Assembly: GCA_024233215.1 (NCBI GenBank)
Contig: JACKPW010000006.1
Span: 186,001 to 250,000 of the forward strand
Reading direction: 5' to 3'
DNA: 64,000 bases
From: Verrucomicrobiales bacterium
GTDB lineage: Bacteria; Verrucomicrobiota; Verrucomicrobiia; Limisphaerales; J093
Part shown: in pieces, positions 58,422 through 64,000 of the stretch
Numbering within the stretch: position 1 is the first letter of the stretch
How the letters are laid out: each line of letters starts with the position of its first letter
Made by a program: the position numbers and the translations under genes
Notes under the pieces: generated by a model
The model's input: only the letters and a program-made list of their open reading frames with translations
Database searches by the model: none
What the model was told of the DNA's origin: nothing

Positions 58422-60170
58422 ATGAAGAACGAAGCGAGCATTTCGATGGCCCAAGCGGGCATCCCGATGGCAACCGCAAAGCGCCGGCATGACCTTGACG
58501 CCCTGCGAGCCGTCGCCATGCTGCTCGGCATCGCCTTCCATGTGGCCTTGTCCTTTGCGACCGGCCTCCACTGGTTGGTTCAGGACGCCCATCGGAACGT
58601 CGGATTGCTGCTGTTCGCCGACGCCTCCCACGGTTTTCGCATGCCGCTGTTCTTCCTGATCAGCGGGTTCTTCACCGCCATGCTCTGGCGGAAGCGGGGT
58701 CTGCAGGCGCTGCTCAAACACCGCTTCAAGCGCATCCTGCTGCCCTGCCTGCTCGGACTCGTCACCATCGTCCCCCTGATGTTCGCGGTTGGCGGACTGG
58801 CAATCACTTCGGAACCCGCCAAGGTCCGGACCGACTCCTCCAACACGGCGGGGACCCAACTGTTCGACGCCGTGACGGCAGACACCACGGACGCGCTTCG
58901 GGACCTGCTTGCCGCCGGGCACGACGTCAACGCACTCCACCCGCAATGGGGTATCCCGCCATTGATGCTCGCCGCCTTGCTGGATCGCGGCGAAGCCGCC
59001 GAACTGCTGATTGCCGCTGGCGCCGACGTCGATGCCCGCGGGCAGGATGGCGGCACGGCCCTGCATGCCGCGGCGTTCCTGGGATGCGCCGAGGCCGCCC
59101 AGGTGCTTCTGGAGAACGGGGCGGATCCTCGCGCGGCCAACCTCCGGGGTGAGACCCCGGTCGACGTGATGGCGGCGGACTGGATGACCACTCAACTGAT
59201 CGCAGGCATGTTGCGGATACCGGTCGAGGAACAGGCTGTGCGCGAAGGCCGGCAGCAAATCCGAACCGAACTCCGCGACCGGGGCGTCGGGACGCAGTCG
59301 GTGGACAATGCCAACGGGGAACCGGCCGACGGGCCGGGCGCAGTCCTGCCGCTGCTGTTCAACTTCCCGGTCTTTCATCACCTCTGGTTCCTCTGGTTTC
59401 TGTGGTGGCTGGTGGTGCTGTTTGCCATCGGATTCCGGATCGCCGACCGTCTCGGCTGGCGGGGCGTTCCAGGGTGGCTGGTCCTGTCCCCCACCCGGTT
59501 CCTCTGGTTGATCCCGCTGACCCTGCTGCCCCAGTCGCTGATGGGCGCCGCCGGCATGGGCTTCGGTCCCGACACCTCGGTGGGACTGCTGCCATTGCCG
59601 CACGTCTTCCTCTACTACGCGCTCTTCTTCGGCTTCGGCGTCCTCTACTTCGAGGCCGACGACCGGACCGGCCGGGTGGGACGCGGCTGGCGGTGGACGC
59701 TTCCGGTGGCGTTTCTCGCCGTGTTTCCCGTGGCCTTGGAGCTGTCGACCGGCTCGTTCGGTCTGCGGCCCGGACTGAAACTGGGTGGCCTGGAACGTCC
59801 GCTCGCGAACGGCCTGCAGGTGCTTTTCACCTGGATGACCGTTTTTGGCTGCATGGGGCTGTTCCGCTCCCTGCTCACCCGGGAGAACCGCATGGTGCGC
59901 TGGCTATCGGATTCCTCCTACTGGCTGTATCTGGCCCATCTGCCCCTGGTGATCCTCGGCCAGCTCTGGGTACGGAACTGGCCGTTGCCCGCCATGCTCA
60001 AGTTCGTGTTCCTCAATGCGCTGATCATTGGCTTCCTGCTGCTCACCTACCAATGGCTGGTCCGTTACACGTGGGTGGGAAGGTTGCTGAACGGTCCCCG
60101 AACCCGGCCCGCCCGGCAGCCCGCCACAAGCGCCCCACCGGAGATCGTCCTGCCTCTTTCTCAACCCTGA
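58422..60170 (+). CDS. Membrane acyltransferase (OpgC/acyltransferase-3 type) with inserted ankyrin repeats
   Basis: 582 residues from ATG 58422 with AGGAAGAAG (58408-58416) at 5 bp. The acyltransferase-3 helices begin with RRHDLDALRAVAMLLGIAFH (catalytic-type His in the first helix), FRMPLFFLISGFF, and continue after the insertion with HLWFLWFLWWLVVLF and SYWLYLAHLPLVI near the end. Between the third and fourth membrane helices there are about 160 extra residues with 3-4 ankyrin repeats (residues 144-260: TDALRDLLAAGHDVNALHP, GEAAELLIAAGADVDARGQD, GTALHAAAFLGCAEAAQVLL). These would form an external or internal loop domain. It is in the same unit as two further ankyrin-containing genes. Confidence 0.85.
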   Translation: MKNEASISMAQAGIPMATAKRRHDLDALRAVAMLLGIAFHVALSFATGLHWLVQDAHRNVGLLLFADASHGFRMPLFFLISGFFTAMLWRKRGLQALLKHRFKRILLPCLLGLVTIVPLMFAVGGLAITSEPAKVRTDSSNTAGTQLFDAVTADTTDALRDLLAAGHDVNALHPQWGIPPLMLAALLDRGEAAELLIAAGADVDARGQDGGTALHAAAFLGCAEAAQVLLENGADPRAANLRGETPVDVMAADWMTTQLIAGMLRIPVEEQAVREGRQQIRTELRDRGVGTQSVDNANGEPADGPGAVLPLLFNFPVFHHLWFLWFLWWLVVLFAIGFRIADRLGWRGVPGWLVLSPTRFLWLIPLTLLPQSLMGAAGMGFGPDTSVGLLPLPHVFLYYALFFGFGVLYFEADDRTGRVGRGWRWTLPVAFLAVFPVALELSTGSFGLRPGLKLGGLERPLANGLQVLFTWMTVFGCMGLFRSLLTRENRMVRWLSDSSYWLYLAHLPLVILGQLWVRNWPLPAMLKFVFLNALIIGFLLLTYQWLVRYTWVGRLLNGPRTRPARQPATSAPPEIVLPLSQP

Positions 60171-60215
60171 ATCACCCGCTGACCGACATACCCTCTGACC
60201 TCACTCAGACAAACC

Positions 60216-60746
60216 ATGAAACAGCTCATCCTGACCTCATCCCTCGTGCTGGCCATCCTGGCTGGTTGCAGCAGGAAACCCCAAGCCCCCACCGTCCCCC
60301 TGCACGAAGCAGCCATGCGCGGCAACGTTGCCGCCATCCGGGGTCACATCGCGGCGGGTTCGAACCTCAATGAACCCGACCCTGTCGGCGGTAGCACGCC
60401 ACTGATCACCGCGGCAGCTTTCGGGCGGACCGACGCTGCCAAAGCCCTGATTCAGGGTGGCGCGAAGGTGAACGCGACCAACAAGGACGGTTCCACCGCC
60501 CTCCACACCGCCGCGTTTCTCTGCCACGCGGACATCGTGAAGGCCCTGCTCGCCGCCGGAGCCGACAAGGAAATCCGAAACAACGCCGGCAGCACGGCGC
60601 TGGAGTCGGTGGAAGCGCCTTTCGCAGCGGTGAAGGGCATCTACCAGTTGATCGAAGGGGCGCTTGGCCCCCTCGGTCTGGACCTGGACCACGCCCGGCT
60701 CGAGGCCGAACGCCCGCAAATCGCGCAACTTCTCAAACTGGAATGA
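60216..60746 (+). CDS. Ankyrin-repeat lipoprotein
   Basis: 176 residues. Lipoprotein signal with lipobox LAGC at residues 15-18. Three to four ankyrin repeats (about 28-140): PLHEAAMRGNVAAIRGHIAAG, GSTPLITAAAFGRTDAAKAL, GSTALHTAAFLCHADIVKALLAAGAD, then a helical cap (YQLIEGALGPLGLDLDHARL). A cap of similar shape follows the ankyrin repeats in the acyltransferase upstream. It lies 45 bp after that gene and overlaps the next by 4 bp. Probably an envelope-anchored binding partner. Confidence 0.9.
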   Translation: MKQLILTSSLVLAILAGCSRKPQAPTVPLHEAAMRGNVAAIRGHIAAGSNLNEPDPVGGSTPLITAAAFGRTDAAKALIQGGAKVNATNKDGSTALHTAAFLCHADIVKALLAAGADKEIRNNAGSTALESVEAPFAAVKGIYQLIEGALGPLGLDLDHARLEAERPQIAQLLKLE

Positions 60747-62635
60747 AACGGATCAGACAAAAATCGCTGGGGTTGCTGTGCGCGGCCTGCCTGATGGACG
60801 CAGCACCCTCGGTTCTCTCCCAAGAGAACTGGCCTCGGTTCCGCGGAGCCCGCGCCGACGGTGTGGCCCGGGAGGATTCCCGCTTGCCCGAGGTCTGGGA
60901 CAAATCCACCAATGTGAAGTGGAGTGCCGAGGTTCCCGGATGGGGCTGGTCCAGTCCGGTGGTCTGGGGTGACCAGGTGTTCCTGACTTCGGTGGTGAGC
61001 GAGGCGGAGAACATCCACCCGCAGAAGGGACTCTATCGGGGTGAGGGCGTGCGCGATCCCGCGAAGGGCGTTCATCACTGGATGGTCTATTGCTTCGACC
61101 GGTACGCCGGCGCGATGCTCTGGAAACGGGAAGCCCACACCGGGAACCCCAAAGTCCCGCGCCACCCCAAGAACACCTATGCGGCCGAGACCCCCACCAC
61201 CGACGGCCAGCGGCTCTACGTCCTGTTCGGGGATCTGGGTTTGTATTGCTACGACTTGGACGGGCAACCGGTTTGGTCGCATCCCATCGAACCAAAGAAG
61301 ACCTTCATGGACTACGGCGCCGCCGCGTCGCCCGTGGTGCATGAAGGCCAGGTGTTCGTCGTCTATGATAACCTCGAGGCATCCTGGATTGCGGCGTTCG
61401 ACGCCGCGACCGGTCAGATCCGATGGCAGCAGCGTCGCGACGAAGAACGCTCCTGGGCCACTCCCTTCGTTTGGGACAACGAACTGCGAACCGAGATCGT
61501 GGTGCCCGGAAAGAACCGCAACCGTAGCTATTCCCTCACCGGTGAGCGGCTTTGGGAATTCGACGGTGACATGTCGAACCTCGTGATTCCGTCTCCCTTC
61601 GCCGCCCAAGGCCTCTGCTACATCGCGTCGGGGTATGTCGGCGATGCCCATCGGCCCACCTTCGCCATCAAACCGGGTGCCAAGGGAGACATCACCCCGA
61701 AGGCCGGAGGGGATTACACGGACAGTCCTTACATCGAGTGGTATCAACCGAAAGCCTCCCCTTACAACACCACCCAGATCGTTTATCGCGATCACCTCTA
61801 CACGGTCCACGACCAGGGCTTCCTGACCTGTCACAACGCCCGGACCGGCGAACTGGTCTACGGCAAGAAGCGATTTCAGCCGGCGGCTTCGTTCACCGCG
61901 TCGCCCTGGGCCTACAACGGATACCTGTTCTGTCTGAGCGAGGACGGCCAGACGTATGTCCTGAAGGCCGGCCCCGAGTTCGAAATCGTGAGAGTGAACA
62001 ACCTCGACGAGCTCTGCCTGGCCACGCCGGCAATCGCCGATGGCCGACTGTTCGTCCGTACCGCTTCGAGGCTGTACTGCATCAGCGGCGGCGCACGGGC
62101 AAAGGATGTGGCCCATGCCGGCTCGACGGATGTTCAGCCGGCCCAGCCTTCCGATATCTGGGCCGCCACACGGGAAGGGAACCGGAACGCGTTGATCCAC
62201 GACCTCGACGAGGGCGCATCCGGGAACGCCCGGGATCCTCAGGAAGGAAGCACTCCGTTGAACACAGCGGTCCTGTTTGGCCAAACGGAAATCGTGAAAC
62301 TGCTGCTTGATCGCGTGAGCCTCTCGCCCGGCGAGACGCGGGTCTGCTTCGAGTATCAGCGAGGGTACGAGTACAAGGACGCCGGACGCACGCTCTACCT
62401 CGCCGACTTCGACGCGAAGAAGCCGTCCATCACCAACGCCAGGGCGTTTGCCAACGCGGAGGGGGCGAATCGCTGGTTCGCTCACCCGCGCTGGACGAAG
62501 GACGAAGCCGCCATCGTGTACCACGCCAGTCCGTCCCTCTCCCTCTACACGCTGAAAGACGGCACCACGCGAAAGGTGTCAACGAATCCGCGGGCGGAAT
62601 ACCGTTATCCGCACACGGCAGGGGCCCCAAAGTAG
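60743..62635 (+). CDS. Exported PQQ-type propeller with an ankyrin remnant and a TolB-like tail
   Basis: 630 residues. Signal peptide at about 8-26. Residues 28-455 form an outer-membrane-BamB/PQQ-type eight-bladed propeller (WPRFRGARADGVA, WSSPVVWGDQVFL, LYVLFGDLGLYCYDLDG, GQPVWSHP, ERLWEFDGDMS-like). Residues 470-524 have two ankyrin repeats (DIWAATREGNRNALIHDLD, GSTPLNTAVLFGQTEIVKLLL). The third would start with GADVN but runs instead into SLSPGETRVCFEY, the start of a TolB-like segment with the ending SLSLYTLKDGTTRKVS. This looks like an in-frame deletion join. The start overlaps the ankyrin lipoprotein (ATGA). PQQ-type proteins of this phylum are usually not dehydrogenases. Confidence 0.8.
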   Translation: MKRIRQKSLGLLCAACLMDAAPSVLSQENWPRFRGARADGVAREDSRLPEVWDKSTNVKWSAEVPGWGWSSPVVWGDQVFLTSVVSEAENIHPQKGLYRGEGVRDPAKGVHHWMVYCFDRYAGAMLWKREAHTGNPKVPRHPKNTYAAETPTTDGQRLYVLFGDLGLYCYDLDGQPVWSHPIEPKKTFMDYGAAASPVVHEGQVFVVYDNLEASWIAAFDAATGQIRWQQRRDEERSWATPFVWDNELRTEIVVPGKNRNRSYSLTGERLWEFDGDMSNLVIPSPFAAQGLCYIASGYVGDAHRPTFAIKPGAKGDITPKAGGDYTDSPYIEWYQPKASPYNTTQIVYRDHLYTVHDQGFLTCHNARTGELVYGKKRFQPAASFTASPWAYNGYLFCLSEDGQTYVLKAGPEFEIVRVNNLDELCLATPAIADGRLFVRTASRLYCISGGARAKDVAHAGSTDVQPAQPSDIWAATREGNRNALIHDLDEGASGNARDPQEGSTPLNTAVLFGQTEIVKLLLDRVSLSPGETRVCFEYQRGYEYKDAGRTLYLADFDAKKPSITNARAFANAEGANRWFAHPRWTKDEAAIVYHASPSLSLYTLKDGTTRKVSTNPRAEYRYPHTAGAPK

Positions 62636-62830
62636 AGCGGTCGGGCCACTGTCACCCGCCGTAACTCCGGCCACGGCGCGTTGGGCAACTGCTTGGTGAC
62701 GGCCCTCCACCGGACCTTCGCCGCGGCCCCGGTCAGTTCCCACTCGTCCACCTGCTTCGTAACGCGTTCGCCTGGGGCCCCCAGTTCGGTGAACAGGCGT
62801 TCCTTCGAGCCGGCCCTCTTATGGATCCTG
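62636..62830 (-). pseudogene. Coding-like 3' remnant on the minus strand
   Basis: A minus-strand frame (open from 62886 to a stop in the PQQ gene) reads GSKERLFTELGAPGERVTKQ then DEWELTGAAAKVRWRAVTK and PELRRVTVARPLYFGAP with strong G/C in third positions, as in real genes here. It has no start of its own and overlaps the end of the beta-helix protein in another frame. It may be the rest of a lost gene or the true C-terminus of the beta-helix protein after a frameshift. Confidence 0.3.
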
Positions 62831-63874
62831 CGTTCCGGCGTTCGCAGGCGAGCCGATCCGGCGGGCACGGATGGAGGCCCCGCCATTCATGACAAACTGG
62901 TCGACGGCGCCCTTGCCCCCCAGAACCACCCAGTAATTGATGTCGCCAACCCCCAGGTTGTCGGGGTCGTTGACGTCGCTGATGAGTGTCTGCCAGGCAT
63001 TCGCCGCGTCCGTCTGGCCCGGCCCCGGCATTTCCGTGTTCATTTGCTCAATCGAGAACGCGTGCCGCCCAGACACCGTGAGGTGATGAGCGTTGCGGTA
63101 CATGCCGACGCGCGCGAAGCGGGAGGCATGATGCGCAAAGCCGAAATCCAATCCGTTGAGGTTGCTGGCGACGACGAGGTTGTCGGCGTCGGTGTGCTCG
63201 TTGACGACGACGCCGTTGTGATAGCCGGTCACGACGACGTTGCGCAGCACGGTCATGGCACCGTTGTTGCACGCCGGAGTAATGAGACCACTGGTGCCGT
63301 GGGTGGGCCTGGATGCCTGCACGTTGTAGACCCCGGTGTTGATAAACACGTTCTCCAACTTGCACTGAAGCGCATGACCCAAGTCGATGCCCCCGATCCC
63401 CGGATCGTCGTAGGTCCGGATATCGAGGTTCTTCAGGACCACATGGACCGCCGAGAACTCGCCATACAACGACTTGGCCGGGGTAGCGGCCGAGAGGACG
63501 GCGCGGCCCTCTTCCGACAGGCTCTTCACGATCGTGCCCCGGTCCAGCAGTGGGAAGGAGCCAATGGTCCCGAAGACCGGTGTGGGTTCGCGTTCCCCCA
63601 CGATTTCGACGGTGATCCAACCCGGGGTTGCCAGGAGAACTCCGGGGATGACGATCCTGCCCCGATACACTCCGGCGGGAAGGTACATCCGTCCTCCTCC
63701 AGCCTTAATGACATCCTCCAGGCAGTTGGAAAACGCCTCGGTATTGTCCGTCTTGTCATCCCCCAGCGCTCCGTAATGGACGACGTCGAACGCCGGTGGT
63801 TCGCCGGCGGGCACGGGAGCGGCAGCCGGCAGAACCAACGCGCCGATCAACGCCACGAATTTCGGTTTAGTCAT
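62819..63874 (-). CDS. Secreted pectate-lyase-type beta-helix protein
   Basis: 351 residues from ATG 63874. Signal peptide at about 5-24 (KFVALIGALVLPAAAPVPAG). DVVHYGALGDDKTDNTEAF is the hallmark of the Pectate_lyase_3/GH28-related N-terminus, followed by right-handed beta-helix strands (KNLDIRTYDD, ENVFINTGV, RNVVVTGYHNGVVVNE, ASNLNGLDFGF). Catalytic residues cannot be named. The end (IRARRIGSPANAGTQDP) is abrupt, and a coding-like stretch continues in another frame. The same frame stays open upstream to the window edge (63875-64000), where no other gene can be supported. Confidence 0.75.
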   Translation of the reverse strand: MTKPKFVALIGALVLPAAAPVPAGEPPAFDVVHYGALGDDKTDNTEAFSNCLEDVIKAGGGRMYLPAGVYRGRIVIPGVLLATPGWITVEIVGEREPTPVFGTIGSFPLLDRGTIVKSLSEEGRAVLSAATPAKSLYGEFSAVHVVLKNLDIRTYDDPGIGGIDLGHALQCKLENVFINTGVYNVQASRPTHGTSGLITPACNNGAMTVLRNVVVTGYHNGVVVNEHTDADNLVVASNLNGLDFGFAHHASRFARVGMYRNAHHLTVSGRHAFSIEQMNTEMPGPGQTDAANAWQTLISDVNDPDNLGVGDINYWVVLGGKGAVDQFVMNGGASIRARRIGSPANAGTQDP

Positions 63875-64000
63875 GGTGGTAATCAAAGAGGTTCGTCCAC
63901 CCGGCGATCTCGTTGCGGGTGAGACTTCACCGTCACCAAAGGCTTGCAGCGTTGCCTGGGTCTCGTCCAGGATTTCTGGGGTGCTAATGACCCATCGCCG

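Overview
The window is GC-rich bacterial chromosomal DNA. Its gene content points to a Verrucomicrobiota member of the Pedosphaera/Limisphaera kind; this is an inference from gene content, since no rRNA or other marker gene is present. The signs are a pseudopilin with a canonical prepilin motif, Tat-exported Gfo/Idh and TIM-barrel proteins, an ECF sigma factor next to a Ser/Thr kinase, a BlaI/M56 sensor pair, many secreted glycoside hydrolases, and several families of short hairpin-forming interspersed repeats. I see no prophage, transposase, CRISPR array, tRNA or rRNA.

Layout. 1-4.1 kb: the start of an Nramp-related transporter (cut by the edge), a small protein overlapping a nucleotidyltransferase, a membrane protein, ApbE and a thioredoxin-TPR protein. 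4.1-16.8 kb: a polysaccharide-degradation district with a GH26/lectin-like/TolB-propeller fusion, a GH43-GH106 fusion, a GH78 rhamnosidase, a six-hairpin glycosidase and a GH43-like propeller enzyme. 16.9-20.6 kb: signal peptidase I, an orphan ribbon-helix-helix protein, a Tat-exported TIM-barrel isomerase, an 840-bp gap and xerD. 21.0-29.8 kb: one 2930-residue secreted protein made of 19 PPC-like domains, three PKD-like domains and two Ig-like domains in a nested pattern. 30-38.4 kb: MnmD, two tandem paralogous membrane proteins, a BlaI repressor with a palindromic operator, an M56 sensor peptidase, and an unrecognised two-gene unit of a membrane coiled-coil protein and an exported partner. 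38.5-47.9 kb: a glycerophosphodiesterase, a Gfo/Idh oxidoreductase, a surface protein with a decapeptide FxPGxLP repeat, a PGPGW-type membrane protein, a GH10 xylanase, a vapBC module between two copies of one repeat, and a GIY-YIG protein. 48-54.4 kb: a GH116 enzyme, a truncated duplicate and its intact relative, and a pseudopilin. 54.8-62.6 kb: a five-gene co-directional unit (ECF sigma factor, double-RDD kinase, acyltransferase with inserted ankyrin repeats, ankyrin lipoprotein, PQQ-propeller/ankyrin protein). The window ends with a pectate-lyase-type beta-helix protein.

How the genes work together. GH26, GH43, GH106, GH78, GH10, GH116 and the beta-helix protein together suggest attack on mixed plant or algal polysaccharides with mannan, xylan, arabinan and rhamnose parts. 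The last five-gene unit carries its own sigma factor and kinase and repeats the ankyrin module in three neighbours, one of them inside an acyltransferase. It is the best candidate here for an undescribed system. Next in rank are the 35.8-38.4 kb pair and the decapeptide-repeat protein. Short hairpin repeats have entered the annotated N-termini of several exported proteins and supply stop codons to others.
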